This document shows positions 20,281 to 29,646 of a stretch of 64,000 nucleotides of DNA, in pieces. A program made the position numbers and the translations under genes. Position 1 is the first letter of the stretch. Every line of letters begins with the position of its first letter. The stretch is from the NCBI RefSeq assembly GCF_002866925.1, contig NZ_PKUQ01000022.1, positions 1 to 64,000 on the forward strand, written 5' to 3'. Under the pieces are notes generated by a model, which was given only the letters and a program-made list of their open reading frames with translations, was not told the DNA's origin and made no database searches. This DNA is from Cohaesibacter celericrescens (GTDB taxonomy: Bacteria > Pseudomonadota > Alphaproteobacteria > Rhizobiales > Cohaesibacteraceae).

Positions 20281-20782
20281 AGCTAATACAGCCAAGAGGG
20301 TTCTTTCAACATCGAAGGATTTACACATCAAGTGGTAAATTTTCATCGGCACGGGAATCAATCCAGACAAACTATGGCCAGATCCTTTTCTTGGGTCTGG
20401 CCATGATGTGTTTTACCGATGCACATTGGGTTTCTAACGCACAAAACGAACCGTCGACAGAAACGTAAAAACCCAGAAAAACAATCAGAGTGCCAACATT
20501 ATAGAGGTAAAGTTTTTACGCCATTTATTACTTCTTCTGCGTGTTTCTACTCCGTTTTCAGTCAATGCAGGTAAACAGTTTCCCACAACCAATTTTATTC
20601 GACTATTCACGATGAAAACTTCACCGCGGACAGGTGGTTGAATGTCAAACATCAACCAATAGTAAGTTCGGCTTAATGATTTTGTTGCAAACTCACAATG
20701 ACGAAGCAGAGCTGAAACCGCGCCCTGCATTCTCTGGATAAAATACCGTATAATGATTGATCTGTGGGGGGATTGAGGAAAT
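20281..20782. other. Intergenic region with one hairpin, no gene seen
   Basis: About 500 bp between the large exported protein and the diguanylate cyclase gene. Apart from the hairpin at 20374-20404 I see no supported gene. The right half should hold the promoter of the cyclase gene. Confidence 0.5.
20374..20404 (+). terminator. Hairpin terminator downstream of the large exported protein
   Basis: ATGGCCAGATCC (20374-20385) pairs with GGGTCTGGCCAT (20393-20404) with one G-T wobble, giving a 12-bp stem and short loop. The following T-tract is weak (TGATGTGTTTTA), so termination may be partial. Confidence 0.55.
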
Positions 20783-21778
20783 ATGGATCAAAATTTTTAC
20801 GAAAAAATCCTCGATTCTCTGAGTGATGGCGTCTATTTCGTCAACAGAAAGCGTCAGGTCCTCTATTGGAACAAGGCGGCAGAAAATCTTAGCGGCTACA
20901 CTTCGGAAGAAGTTATCGGCAAACGATGTGCAGACAACACGCTCAATCATGTTGATGAGTATGGCAATAAACTGTGTTTGAAGGGGTGCCCTTTGGGGGC
21001 CTGCATGAGAGACGGGCAATCGCGTGAAATGAATGTCTACATGCACCATAAATCTGGGCACAGAATTCCTGTTCGAGTGCGGTCCTTTCCGATGCGTGAT
21101 GAGGCAGGAAAGATCATGGGATCCGTTGAGATATTTTCGGACAACAGCCAGCGCCTTGCCATAAGAACGGAAGTCGAGGCGCTTCGCCATGAAGTCCTCA
21201 CCGACCCGCTATCGGGCATAGGTAATCGCCGGTATGCCGATATCTCATTAGAAAATATGTATGAGTCTTTAAAACGCGACAATGTACCCTTTGGCGTGTT
21301 GTTTGTGGATGTCGATAATTTCAAATCAATAAATGACAAATGGGGACATGACATTGGGGATCGGGTGATTGCAACAGTCGCAAAAACGTTGTCCGTCGTA
21401 TTGCGTCCATTGGATGTCGCCTGCCGTTGGGGCGGCGATGAGTATGTCATACTAATTTCTAACGCCTCGTTAGAAGGACTTGCAGCCATTGGTAAGAGAA
21501 TAATCCATCTTATAGAAGAATCTTGGTTTGCTCTGGACGATGACGTTGTTTCATTTTCCGCGTCAATTGGCGGGGCTCTGTCAAAGAAGAGCGACACGGC
21601 GAAGTCTATATTGGAACGAGCGGACAAACAGCTTTATCTAAGCAAGGAAAATGGACGCAATTGTTTCCACTTGGATGACATCGCAATAGTGACAACCAGC
21701 TCGGAAAATTCCTTGGCAGAAGACACCAAATTGACGCCCCCCAGTCCTCAACATAGATCGACATCTTATACCATTTAA
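20783..21778 (+). CDS. PAS-GGDEF diguanylate cyclase
   Basis: 331 residues, no membrane segment. Residues about 1-130 form a PAS sensor domain; it carries Cys49, Cys65, Cys69 and Cys74 in the pattern LCLKGCPLGAC, a motif seen in a subset of PAS-GGDEF proteins that could bind metal or sense redox state. The GGDEF domain follows; its active-site loop is G217-G-D-E-Y, a functional variant, and an allosteric product-binding I-site R208-P-L-D211 lies exactly five residues before it. The enzyme should make cyclic di-GMP and be product-inhibited. Cyclic di-GMP commonly controls polysaccharide and attachment, which fits the surface-polymer genes nearby, but a direct link is only inferred. Confidence 0.9.
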   Translation: MDQNFYEKILDSLSDGVYFVNRKRQVLYWNKAAENLSGYTSEEVIGKRCADNTLNHVDEYGNKLCLKGCPLGACMRDGQSREMNVYMHHKSGHRIPVRVRSFPMRDEAGKIMGSVEIFSDNSQRLAIRTEVEALRHEVLTDPLSGIGNRRYADISLENMYESLKRDNVPFGVLFVDVDNFKSINDKWGHDIGDRVIATVAKTLSVVLRPLDVACRWGGDEYVILISNASLEGLAAIGKRIIHLIEESWFALDDDVVSFSASIGGALSKKSDTAKSILERADKQLYLSKENGRNCFHLDDIAIVTTSSENSLAEDTKLTPPSPQHRSTSYTI

Positions 21779-21965
21779 TCCCGTCTTGATTAGCCCTCTT
21801 CCATCCAGCGATGCCTTTGTCTCAAAAGTACCTCTTCACCCTCAATCACCCTTTTTCTGCCTATTCTGTATCAATGCGTTTGGAGCGTTCTCACACCATT
21901 TAGAGCTGCTGGCTGAAAAGAGATGTCTGCAGGGCGGGTCGATATTGGGATGCTTTATTTATGAA

Positions 21966-22002
21966 AAAACTCCAATCAAGCGAATGGCTCGACTGGAGTT
22001 TT
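21966..22002 (-). terminator. Terminator of the RraA gene, possibly bidirectional
   Basis: AAAACTCCA (21966-21974) pairs with TGGAGTTTT (21994-22002), and the inner bases extend the stem (TCGAGC with GCTTGA on the minus strand). The minus strand ends in a T-run. It lies between the convergent cyclase and RraA genes and may serve both. Confidence 0.75.
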
Positions 22003-22028
22003 CATTTTCTAACCATTGCCTTGACCGT

Positions 22029-22688
22029 TTAGACAGGCCAAATTTTCTGCAATTTTTCACCCGCAAGGATTCGGTCCCTTGCCGTTGCTTCTTCTTTGCC
22101 CAACGCATCGGCTTGCTTGGCTACTGCCGCAACATGTTCTTTTGGGATGACGACCAAACCGTCAATATCTCCAAAAATCACATCGCCGGGCTTCACCGTG
22201 GCTTTGCCAATTTGCAAAGGAACCTGGCTCTTTACCGGTTCTTTTTTGCCCGTCACCCCGATGGGGCTTGGGGCCGTTCCAAAGAGCGGATAGCCGAGCG
22301 TGCGTACTTGAGCCAAATCGCGGACCGTGCCATTGACGACTGTAGCCGCTGCACCGCTGGACTTTGCACCGGTACTCATCAGTTCACCGGAACAAGACCC
22401 CGGAGCGCAGGAAGCGTCACAAACCAAAACGCCGCCTTGGGGCACGTTATCGATGGCATTGTGATAAACGTCCTGAGGTTCACCTTTGCGATCGGATGGA
22501 GCAAAGAGAACAGTAACGGCAGGGCCACAGATGACAGCTCCCGGCTCAAGAGATCCCAGTAAAGAAATCCCCTCTAAACACCCCCAAAGACCAAGCGCTT
22601 CCATGCTGTCATGAATGTCGCCAGAGTACCATTTTTTCAAGCTTTCTATTGCCTGCCAATCGGTATCAGAATAATCGAATTCAGCCAT
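22029..22688 (-). CDS. RraA-family protein (HMG/CHA aldolase-like)
   Basis: About 219 residues. The fold family covers 4-hydroxy-4-methyl-2-oxoglutarate aldolase, oxaloacetate decarboxylase and the RNase E inhibitor RraA. Typical blocks are IHDSMEALGLWG, GPAVTVLFAP, VLVCDASCAPGSCSGELM, GTVRDLAQVRTLGYPLFG and PGDVIFGDIDGLVVIP; the G-x-x-R-D segment binds metal and substrate in the aldolases. The ATG at 22688 has GAGG at 6 bases; the first ATG (22694) is too close to it. It overlaps the end of the GntR gene and sits beside a TTT transporter, so an aldolase or decarboxylase in catabolism of an imported carboxylate is more likely than RNase E control. Confidence 0.82.
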   Translation of the reverse strand: MAEFDYSDTDWQAIESLKKWYSGDIHDSMEALGLWGCLEGISLLGSLEPGAVICGPAVTVLFAPSDRKGEPQDVYHNAIDNVPQGGVLVCDASCAPGSCSGELMSTGAKSSGAAATVVNGTVRDLAQVRTLGYPLFGTAPSPIGVTGKKEPVKSQVPLQIGKATVKPGDVIFGDIDGLVVIPKEHVAAVAKQADALGKEEATARDRILAGEKLQKIWPV

Positions 22689-23466
22689 TTTCATCCTCTT
22701 TGTTGGCCTGTTTCATATTTGACTTTTCGATGGCCTGACGAAGATAATCAGCGCTGTTGTCAATCTGAGTTCTAATGCGATCCACAGCGCCCGTCATATC
22801 ACGGTTGCAGATCAACTCATAAATCTCGGCGTGTTCCTGATAGGCATCAGCAAGAGATTTGATTGGTATACGGCTGGTCACATGGATCACATCGTTAATC
22901 AGGCCGGAAAAATTATCATAGATCCGCATCAGGATCTGATTGTCTGTGGCATGCACCAGCGCCAAGTGGAATGACGCATCAGCGTTGACAAAACCGGGGA
23001 AGTCGCCATCATCCCGTGCTTTTTTCATGCCCTTAACTGCATCATCAACCTTGGACATCTGGACATCTTTTTTGTTTGTCAGAATCTCCAGCGCCTCTGA
23101 CTCAATCATGCGGCGAACAGCCATCAATTGCAGAAGATAGTCAGAGTTTGAATGAAACTGTTGGCGAACGGTGACGGCCAACGCATCCAAATAACTGTTG
23201 ATGTCATCCCGGACGACTTCGGTGCGCTCTCCATGACGCCGTTGTACAAGCCCCTTCACTTCAAGCTCTTGTATGGCTTCACGGACAGCACGGGTCGAAA
23301 CACCAAACTCACGCGCGATGGCGCTTTCTGATTCAAGCCTCTCACCGACCTTCAACTCGCCATTGAGTATTCTGTTTTCCAATACAGAAGAAACAACAGA
23401 ATGAAGCCTGCCACGAGGACGCAGTGGAATCTGAAGGTTGTTTTTCATTTCAGCCGACTTAGCCAT
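22681..23466 (-). CDS. GntR-family (FadR/FCD subgroup) transcriptional regulator
   Basis: 261 residues from the ATG at 23466, which has AGGA at suitable spacing; two earlier in-frame ATGs (23493, 23520) lack one and the longest runs into a palindrome. The winged helix is clear (RLESESAIAREFGVSTRAVR, then EAIQELEVKGLVQRRHG), and the C-terminal FCD ligand domain is all-helical with the metal-site His (ASFHLALVHA). Such proteins usually sense a small organic acid. It diverges from the TTT transporter genes and is translationally coupled to the RraA gene, so it likely controls both arms of this module. Confidence 0.9.
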   Translation of the reverse strand: MAKSAEMKNNLQIPLRPRGRLHSVVSSVLENRILNGELKVGERLESESAIAREFGVSTRAVREAIQELEVKGLVQRRHGERTEVVRDDINSYLDALAVTVRQQFHSNSDYLLQLMAVRRMIESEALEILTNKKDVQMSKVDDAVKGMKKARDDGDFPGFVNADASFHLALVHATDNQILMRIYDNFSGLINDVIHVTSRIPIKSLADAYQEHAEIYELICNRDMTGAVDRIRTQIDNSADYLRQAIEKSNMKQANKEDENG

Positions 23467-23502
23467 GTAGGATCCTAAGGTTTCTAATTCCATATTGACA
23501 AT

Positions 23503-23524
23503 ACTTATGTCATGAGTCATAAGT
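23503..23524. promoter_or_regulatory. Palindrome upstream of the GntR gene, candidate operator
   Basis: Perfect 7-bp arms ACTTATG (23503-23509) and CATAAGT (23518-23524) are separated by 8 bases. The site lies between the divergent GntR and tctC genes, where an autoregulatory operator would be expected. A second small palindrome, ATAAC-GGG-GTTAT, is at 23546-23558. Confidence 0.5.
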
Positions 23525-23595
23525 CAAGTGTTATCTGATCGTGCCATAACGGGGTTATCGCCCGTAAGACACGAAACCCTTGGGAGGTTAAAATT

Positions 23596-24573
23596 ATGAA
23601 ATCACACGTCAAGAAAATCTTTTGTTCTTCGGTTGCCGCTGTTGCCCTTATGTCTGCGGTAGGGGTCGCACAAGCAGCATGGCCAGAACGCGCTGTTACC
23701 ATTATTGTGCCGTGGTCTGCTGGTGGCGGCACCGATGCAACGGCCCGCATGGTCGCTTCAGGTCTTCAAGAGCGTCTTGGACAGCCATTCAATGTTGTTA
23801 ACCGCACCGGCGGTGGTGGACTTGTGGGGCACGCTGCGATCGCCAATGCAAAAGCCGATGGGTATACCCTTGGTGTCATAACCATTGAAAGCACAATGTA
23901 TGAAAGTCAGGGGCTGCCCGGCGTTACACCTGATGATTATGATTATATCGGCCGCTACAATGCTGACGCTATTGCTATTAACGTATCCGCTAAAGCGGAG
24001 TTTGATACTGCCGAAAAGCTGATTGAAGCTGTAAAGGCACATCCGGGCAAAATTACCGCTTCAGGCGCGAACCGTGGTGGACTCTCACATCTTGCGTGGG
24101 CAGGTCTTTTGAACACGATGGGCATCAGCCCTGAAGCCAGCAACTGGGTTGCCTCTGCCGGTTCTTCTCCAGCTATGCAACAGCTGGCAGCCGGTGCAAT
24201 TGATGTTGTTTCCACTTCCCCTGCCGAAGCCCGTTCTTTGGTTGAAGCTGGAGAAGTAAAAACCTTGGCTTTGATTTCGGGGGAACGCAATGAACTGTTC
24301 CCTGACTTGCCAACAACAGACGAGCTTTTTGATATTAAGTGGTCACCTTTGCCCTTCCGTGGCCTTGCTGCTCCCGACGGGATGCCACAAGAAGCAATCG
24401 ATGCTCTTTCGGCGGCTCTTAAAGACATCACCGAAAATGAAGAGTTCCGTGGCTTCATGAAATCTCGTGGCTTCTCCGTCGCCTATCAGGATGCTGCAAG
24501 CTTTGAAAAAACAGTGATGGCCTCTCGCGACGGTCTGGCAGAAACAATGAAAGCTGTTGGTCTGGCCAAATAA
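23596..24573 (+). CDS. tctC: TTT transporter periplasmic substrate-binding protein
   Basis: 325 residues with a signal peptide (ends VGVAQAA-WPER). The mature start WPERAVTIIVPWSAGGGTDA and the block VVNRTGGGGLVGHAAI are hallmarks of the TctC/Bug family, which bind carboxylates such as citrate or aromatic acids in the periplasm. The ATG has GGGAGG upstream. It heads a tctC-tctB-tctA operon with an SDR gene. The ligand cannot be told from sequence. Confidence 0.92.
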   Translation: MKSHVKKIFCSSVAAVALMSAVGVAQAAWPERAVTIIVPWSAGGGTDATARMVASGLQERLGQPFNVVNRTGGGGLVGHAAIANAKADGYTLGVITIESTMYESQGLPGVTPDDYDYIGRYNADAIAINVSAKAEFDTAEKLIEAVKAHPGKITASGANRGGLSHLAWAGLLNTMGISPEASNWVASAGSSPAMQQLAAGAIDVVSTSPAEARSLVEAGEVKTLALISGERNELFPDLPTTDELFDIKWSPLPFRGLAAPDGMPQEAIDALSAALKDITENEEFRGFMKSRGFSVAYQDAASFEKTVMASRDGLAETMKAVGLAK

Positions 24574-24594
24574 GCCAGTCACGGAGTTTACCTT

Positions 24595-25068
24595 ATGAGA
24601 ATAAGCGACCGGATTACCGGACCCGCAATCTTACTCTTCGGAGTGGTGGTACTTTGGGGGGCTTCAGGGCTCCCCTCCGTCCCCGGAGTGCGGTTTGGAG
24701 CAGATCTTATGCCAACGCTGATTGGCGTAGGTCTTTTGGGCTTAGGACTTTCAATCCTGATTGGCAGTTTTACGTCCAATCTGAAAGAGCCGCTCATTGA
24801 TATATCAGAATGGAGCGTTCCCAATCTAGATAAATTGGCTGCAATCTGGAGCCTTGGTGGCCTCGTTATTGGCGGCCTGCTGTTTGAGGTGATCGGGTTT
24901 CCGATACTCGGCGTGGTCTATATGGCCGTTTTAATGACGCTAATGAAAACCAGTGTCAAAATAACAGCTATTGTTTCGATCAGTGTTGTTGCTGCGCTCT
25001 ATGTCGGCTTTTCTAAAGCGCTTTTGGTGCCACTTCCTCTTGGCTTGTTGGAAGGTTTGTTTCCATGA
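24595..25068 (+). CDS. tctB: TTT transporter small membrane subunit
   Basis: 157 residues with four predicted membrane helices, as in the TctB family. The N-terminus RISDRITGPAILLFGVVVLW and its position between tctC and tctA support the call, since the family is poorly conserved. GGAG precedes the ATG. Its stop codon overlaps the tctA start by 4 bases. Confidence 0.88.
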   Translation: MRISDRITGPAILLFGVVVLWGASGLPSVPGVRFGADLMPTLIGVGLLGLGLSILIGSFTSNLKEPLIDISEWSVPNLDKLAAIWSLGGLVIGGLLFEVIGFPILGVVYMAVLMTLMKTSVKITAIVSISVVAALYVGFSKALLVPLPLGLLEGLFP

Positions 25069-26630
25069 GTTTTGAAATCCTCACCCAAAGTTTGGGCCTT
25101 CTGCTTGTCCCCTCAGTTCTAATGGCCATCTTATTTGGTTCAATTTATGGGCTGTTCATTGGTGCTTTGCCTGGTTTGACCGCCACAATGTCTACAGCGC
25201 TGCTCGTACCAATCACCTTTTATATGGAGCCATTGCCCGCAATTGCCCTGATTGTCTCTAGTACGGCGATGGCCATATCTGCTGGCGACATCCCCGGCAC
25301 CTTGTTGCGCATTCCTGGCACCCCAGCCTCTGCCGCCTATACCGATGAGTCCTATCAGATGACATTGCATGGTCAGGCTAGCAAGGCCTTGTCCCTTGGC
25401 TTTTTCTTCTCTGCTCTGGGCGGATTGTTCGGCGCGACGGTTTTGTTGGTGACGGGCCCTCTCTTGGCACGGGTTTCACTGAATTTTTCGAGTTTTGAAT
25501 TCTTCTGGCTCGCCTTATTGGGGCTTTTGACCTGCGCTTTGGTTAGCGGCAGCAATGTTGTCCGCGGGTTTGTCTCGTTATTATTAGGCCTGCTCATCGC
25601 CACTGTGGGGTTGGATATTACCACCGGCTCACCACGCTTCACCTTCGGTGAGATCGAACTTATGGGAGGCGTATCTTTCATTCCCGTCATGATCGGTATG
25701 TTTGCTTTTTCCGAGATTTTGCGCGGGTTCACGACCAACAGACTCGGCCAAGGAGAGATGCCCAAGATCGGCAAGATTGTTCCCTTTCAGGGGGTCTTTG
25801 GATTGTTGCGTAAATATCCATTTTCAATGATCCGCGGCGCCTCGCTTGGCACCGCAGTAGGAGCATTGCCCGGTGTTGGCGGAGATTTGGCAGCCTGGAT
25901 TGCCTATGGCATGAGCCGACGCTTTTCCAAAACACCGGAGAAATATGGCACCGGTCACCCAGAGGGTTTGGTCGAAGCAACATCGTCCAACAATGCAGGC
26001 CTGTCGAGCGCATGGATTCCGGCACTGGTTTTCGGCATCCCCGGCGATGCGGTGACGGCCATCGCAGTTGGTGTTCTGTTCATGAAGGGCGTAGCCCCCG
26101 GCCCTCGGTTGTTTGTTGAAAACCCAACGATGCCGACGGCTATCATTCTGACCTTCTTTGTTTCGAACCTCTTGCTGTTTCCATTAGGGTATGTGGCAAT
26201 CAAAGTTGCTCGTCATGTTCTTTCCATCCCTCGCTCTGTGATTGTTCCCATCATCCTGATTTGCTGTTTCCTTGGGTCTTATGCGGTCAACAACACTTTG
26301 TTTGGCGTTTGGATCATGCTGATCGCGGGGATTGTCGGGTATTTAATGGAACGCAATGGCTTTCCCATCGCGCCCGTCATTTTGGGGCTGGTTCTGGGGC
26401 CTGTGTTGGAACGCAATTTCATTATGTCGATGCAAATCGCCAATGGAAATTTAATGGGCTTTTTCGAGCGTCCCATTGCTTGTGGCTTTGGCATTGTGGT
26501 TTGCAGCATCCTGTTGTTTGTCTTCACAAAATCCATCAGGGGCTGGCTAACCGGAGACTCTGCGCGAAGACGAGAGAAACTTCTGGCGCTCGCCAAAGAA
26601 AGTGCAAAAGACCGAGCAATCGATGTTTAG
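25065..26630 (+). CDS. tctA: TTT transporter large membrane subunit
   Basis: 521 residues with about 11-12 membrane helices. The conserved TctA blocks are seen: GLFIGALPGLTATMSTALL near the N-terminus, GDIPGTLLRIPGTPASAAY, and GALPGVGGDLAAWIAYGMS. TctA is the transport channel that uses the ion gradient together with TctB and TctC. Confidence 0.94.
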   Translation: MSFEILTQSLGLLLVPSVLMAILFGSIYGLFIGALPGLTATMSTALLVPITFYMEPLPAIALIVSSTAMAISAGDIPGTLLRIPGTPASAAYTDESYQMTLHGQASKALSLGFFFSALGGLFGATVLLVTGPLLARVSLNFSSFEFFWLALLGLLTCALVSGSNVVRGFVSLLLGLLIATVGLDITTGSPRFTFGEIELMGGVSFIPVMIGMFAFSEILRGFTTNRLGQGEMPKIGKIVPFQGVFGLLRKYPFSMIRGASLGTAVGALPGVGGDLAAWIAYGMSRRFSKTPEKYGTGHPEGLVEATSSNNAGLSSAWIPALVFGIPGDAVTAIAVGVLFMKGVAPGPRLFVENPTMPTAIILTFFVSNLLLFPLGYVAIKVARHVLSIPRSVIVPIILICCFLGSYAVNNTLFGVWIMLIAGIVGYLMERNGFPIAPVILGLVLGPVLERNFIMSMQIANGNLMGFFERPIACGFGIVVCSILLFVFTKSIRGWLTGDSARRREKLLALAKESAKDRAIDV

Positions 26631-26743
26631 AAATAGATCGTCAGCTCGGCATGACCAAACGATTGCAATTTAGAAACGAATGTCCTGACCACGAGACTAG
26701 GTTTCTGGTATGGGCCACGCATTAATTGAAAGGATCAAGTCAT

Positions 26744-27562
26744 ATGAATAATCTGTTTACTGTGGAAGGACGCGTAGCAGTTGTTACAGGTGGACTGGGA
26801 CAGTTAGGCACGCAATTTTCCAAGTCTCTCGCCGAGGCCGGTGCAAAAGTTGCTATCTTTTCTCGCCGCCCCTTCAGCGCTGCACAAGTGGCTGAGAAAT
26901 TCCCTGGCTTGGAAAACAACATCAGAGTTTATGAGGCCAGCGTTACCGATAAAGACGCGTTGGAAGCAGCAACGGCTCAGTTAACCGCCGACTGGGGTGT
27001 GCCAGACATTTTGGTCAACAACGCCGGTATTGACTCCAAGCCGGATGGAGACGCTGACCAAAACGCGCCTTTTGAGGAATATCCAAAGAAATATTGGGAT
27101 GAGATTATCGAAACCAACCTGACCGGCGTCATGCTGACAACTCAGGTGGTCGGTAGCAAAATGGCCGAACAGAAACGCGGCTCGATCATCAATGTCGGGT
27201 CTATGTATGGCAGTGTGTCGCCCAATCAGGCGCTTTATGCCTACCGCCTTGAGCGCGATGGCGTGCCTTTTGTTAAAGCAATTTCCTATGCTGCGTCCAA
27301 ATCCGGTTTGGTCAACATGACCCGGTATTTGGCAACCTACTGGGCCAAACAAGGCGTGCGCGTCAATCTAGTTTCTTTTGGTGGTGTGAAAACCGGATCC
27401 TATGACAAAGAATTTATTGATGCTTTTCTTGAACGCGTACCGATGGGGCGTCAGGCCGAAGTCGACGAGTATAACGGGATTATCCAGTTCCTCGCTTCTG
27501 ATGCATCATCTTACATGACCGGTGCCAATCTTGCCATGGATGGTGGTTTCACCTGCTGGTAA
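26744..27562 (+). CDS. SDR-family NAD(P)-dependent oxidoreductase
   Basis: 272 residues from the ATG at 26744, which has AAAGGA 10 bases upstream (a TTG at 26726 would place that site inside the gene). It has the classical SDR pattern: cofactor motif TGGLGQLG, LVNNAG, a catalytic Ser in INVGSMYG, and the Y-x-x-x-K dyad in SYAASKSG. Substrate is unknown; comparable enzymes oxidise sugar acids or hydroxy acids such as gluconate. It follows tctA by about 110 bp on the same strand and is followed by a strong terminator, so it likely oxidises what the transporter brings in. Confidence 0.88.
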   Translation: MNNLFTVEGRVAVVTGGLGQLGTQFSKSLAEAGAKVAIFSRRPFSAAQVAEKFPGLENNIRVYEASVTDKDALEAATAQLTADWGVPDILVNNAGIDSKPDGDADQNAPFEEYPKKYWDEIIETNLTGVMLTTQVVGSKMAEQKRGSIINVGSMYGSVSPNQALYAYRLERDGVPFVKAISYAASKSGLVNMTRYLATYWAKQGVRVNLVSFGGVKTGSYDKEFIDAFLERVPMGRQAEVDEYNGIIQFLASDASSYMTGANLAMDGGFTCW

Positions 27563-27603
27563 GACGCAGACACATCACCGAGACTAACAACACTCCCAAG
27601 ACG

Positions 27604-27641
27604 AAAAGACTATTGGCAGATGCTCTGCCAATAGTCTTTTT
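27604..27641 (+). terminator. Strong Rho-independent terminator after the SDR gene
   Basis: A perfect 17-bp stem (27604-27620 with 27624-27640), a three-base loop TGC and a terminal T-run. It is almost symmetrical, so it could also stop minus-strand transcription. Confidence 0.92.
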
Positions 27642-27725
27642 AATTGATGGGGGCGTAGAATCTACATCATGCGGCGAGGCAATTCACTTGCCAATCACTT
27701 GAGGTAGCCTATTTGGAGCATGCAC

Positions 27726-27758
27726 AAAAAAAGAGGCCCACCCAAACGGAAGGACCTC
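27726..27758 (-). terminator. Probable terminator of the Lrp-type regulator gene
   Basis: On the minus strand GAGGTCC pairs with GGGCCTC (one G-T) around a 12-base loop, followed by seven T. It lies about 240 bp beyond the stop of the minus-strand regulator. The remaining 27759-27996 shows no gene. Confidence 0.65.
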
Positions 27759-27996
27759 ATTGACAACAAACTTAAATGGCAGGCTCCCCACATACTGCGC
27801 CCTAGATTGCTGCCTTAAAACACTCAAGTAATTAAATACCCAACATTAGGAATGATGCCCCAGATTTAAGAAAATCACAATAGATACACCTGTAGCAAAG
27901 ACCAATTCAGGGAGCCAACCTTTCAATCATTGGTGCAAATTCACGGGCTCCTTTTCCTCCCCTCGGAATGCCTCCGCATTTCAAAAACAGGTCCTG

Positions 27997-28461
27997 TTAA
28001 AAATCTAACGGGGCATTTTCGACAACTTCTTTCAAAACAAAAAAGCTTCTAAGCTGCCGGACATTGGGTAAAGTCAATAGCTGTTGTCTGTGCAACCGAT
28101 TGAAATCTGCCGTATCTCGAACACGTACCTTAAGCAGGTAATCAAAGTCGCCAGCTACACAGTAGCATTCCAATACAAATGGAAATTTGCAAATGGCCTG
28201 TTCGAATGCTTCAAAGCTTTCAGGGGTAGAGCTTTCCAATATAGCGCCGACCGTCACCAATGCACTGCACCCCACGGCTTGCGGGTTCACTTGAGCGCGG
28301 ACATGCGTGATAATGCCCTCGTCGAAAAGCCGCTGCGTGCGCCTATGGCAGGTGGCGGGACTAACATTTATTTTCTCAGCAAGCTCGGCATTTGACATGC
28401 GCCCGTCGCATTGCATGAGTTTCAAAAGTTTTCGGTCAATCTTATCAATTTCAAAATTCAT
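27997..28461 (-). CDS. acdR: Lrp/AsnC-family regulator, probably of ACC deaminase
   Basis: 154 residues from the ATG at 28461, with GGAAG about 8 bases upstream; this gives the standard Lrp length, whereas an earlier in-frame ATG adds 15 unrelated residues. The helix-turn-helix (DRKLLKLMQCDGRMSNAELA, then NVSPATCHRRTQRL) and the AsnC ligand-binding domain (VLECYCVAGDFDYLLKVRVR) are clear. It diverges from the ACC deaminase gene, exactly the arrangement of acdR-acdS in plant-associated Proteobacteria, so it likely activates that gene when ACC is present. The symbol rests on context. Confidence 0.87.
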   Translation of the reverse strand: MNFEIDKIDRKLLKLMQCDGRMSNAELAEKINVSPATCHRRTQRLFDEGIITHVRAQVNPQAVGCSALVTVGAILESSTPESFEAFEQAICKFPFVLECYCVAGDFDYLLKVRVRDTADFNRLHRQQLLTLPNVRQLRSFFVLKEVVENAPLDF

Positions 28462-28617
28462 GAAAGAATCTTCCATAATTACACGACATATCTTGCCAAT
28501 TACCATCTAGACCCTCTCCCATAAAGATAAAATCGGAAAATATTAAAGAAATCAGAAAGCACCTTCCATCAGTGACGTTGTATCCTTTGGTCGGCACACA
28601 TTTGAGAAGGAAACTCC

Positions 28618-29634
28618 ATGAACCTCAAAAAATTTGAACGTTATCCACTTACCTTTGGCCCGACGGCGATAGAGAAACTGCCTCGACTGAGTAAGGCAAT
28701 TGACGCCGGCGTAGAATTTTACGCCAAGCGCGACGACTGCAACTCAGGCCTTGCTATGGGTGGCAACAAACTCCGCAAACTCGAATATATTGTCCCCGAT
28801 GCCATCGCTTCTGGCGCAGACACACTCGTATCGATTGGCGGCGTCCAATCAAACCACACGCGTATGGTTGCTGCGACAGCGGCAAAAATCGGTATGGAAT
28901 GTGTGGTCATTCAGGAAAGCTGGGTGCCGCATGATGACGCTGTCTACGATCGCGTTGGCAACATTCTCATGACCCGCCTTATGGGTGCCGATTGCCGCTT
29001 GGTGGATGAGGGATTTGATATTGGTATTCGCGAAAGCTGGGAAACGGCGCTTCAATCCGTAAGAGACAAAGGCGGCGTCCCTTACGCTATACCCGCTGGC
29101 GCATCCGTTCACAAATATGGAGGCCTTGGTTATGTTGGTTTTGCGGAAGAAGTCCGCGCCCAAGAAGCTGAATTGGGTTTCAAGTTTGACTATATCGTGG
29201 TCTGTTGTGTCACGGGCTCCACACAAGCAGGTATGATTGTTGGTTTTGCGGCAGATGATCGGGCCGATAAAGTGATTGGCATCGATGGCTCTGGCACGCC
29301 TGTTCAATTGCGTCAACAGATGCGAGATATTGTTGACAATACCGCTGAACTGGTCGAGCTTGGACGAGCAGTTCGTGACGATGAAATTGTCATTAATCCC
29401 GATTATGCGTATCCGGCTTATGGCGTTCCTAGTCATGAAACCAATGAAGCAATACGTTTGGCTGCACGCACCGAAGCAATGATTACGGATCCTGTTTATG
29501 AGGGCAAATCCATGCAAGGCATGATTGATTTGGCGAAGAAGGGCTTTTTCCCAGAAGGCTCCAAAGTGCTTTATGCCCATTTGGGCGGGGCTCCGGCACT
29601 TAACGGCTACAGCTACACTTATCGCAACGGCTAG
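28618..29634 (+). CDS. acdS: 1-Aminocyclopropane-1-carboxylate (ACC) deaminase
   Basis: 338 residues, identical in length to the Pseudomonas enzyme. It is a PLP enzyme that opens the ring of ACC, the plant ethylene precursor, to give 2-oxobutyrate and ammonia. The PLP lysine is Lys51 in [10 protein letters not shown], and the residues that separate true ACC deaminases from D-cysteine desulfhydrases are present at the same numbers: Tyr294 and Glu295 in DPVYEGKSM, and Leu322 in [19 protein letters not shown] carries Ser78. The N-terminus ([15 protein letters not shown]) also matches. An AceE-like gene follows after 12 bp. This points to life near plants, algae or another ACC source. Confidence 0.95.
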   Translation: MNLKKFERYPLTFGPTAIEKLPRLSKAIDAGVEFYAKRDDCNSGLAMGGNKLRKLEYIVPDAIASGADTLVSIGGVQSNHTRMVAATAAKIGMECVVIQESWVPHDDAVYDRVGNILMTRLMGADCRLVDEGFDIGIRESWETALQSVRDKGGVPYAIPAGASVHKYGGLGYVGFAEEVRAQEAELGFKFDYIVVCCVTGSTQAGMIVGFAADDRADKVIGIDGSGTPVQLRQQMRDIVDNTAELVELGRAVRDDEIVINPDYAYPAYGVPSHETNEAIRLAARTEAMITDPVYEGKSMQGMIDLAKKGFFPEGSKVLYAHLGGAPALNGYSYTYRNG

Positions 29635-29646
29635 AGGTTTAACATC

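Noticed and set aside
21786..22562. 258-codon plus-strand frame over the RraA gene
   Set aside because: Runs through the terminator at 21966-22002 and antisense to a well-conserved gene.
28618..29634. acdS considered as D-cysteine desulfhydrase
   Set aside because: Glu295 and Leu322, which mark true ACC deaminases, are both present at the exact positions.
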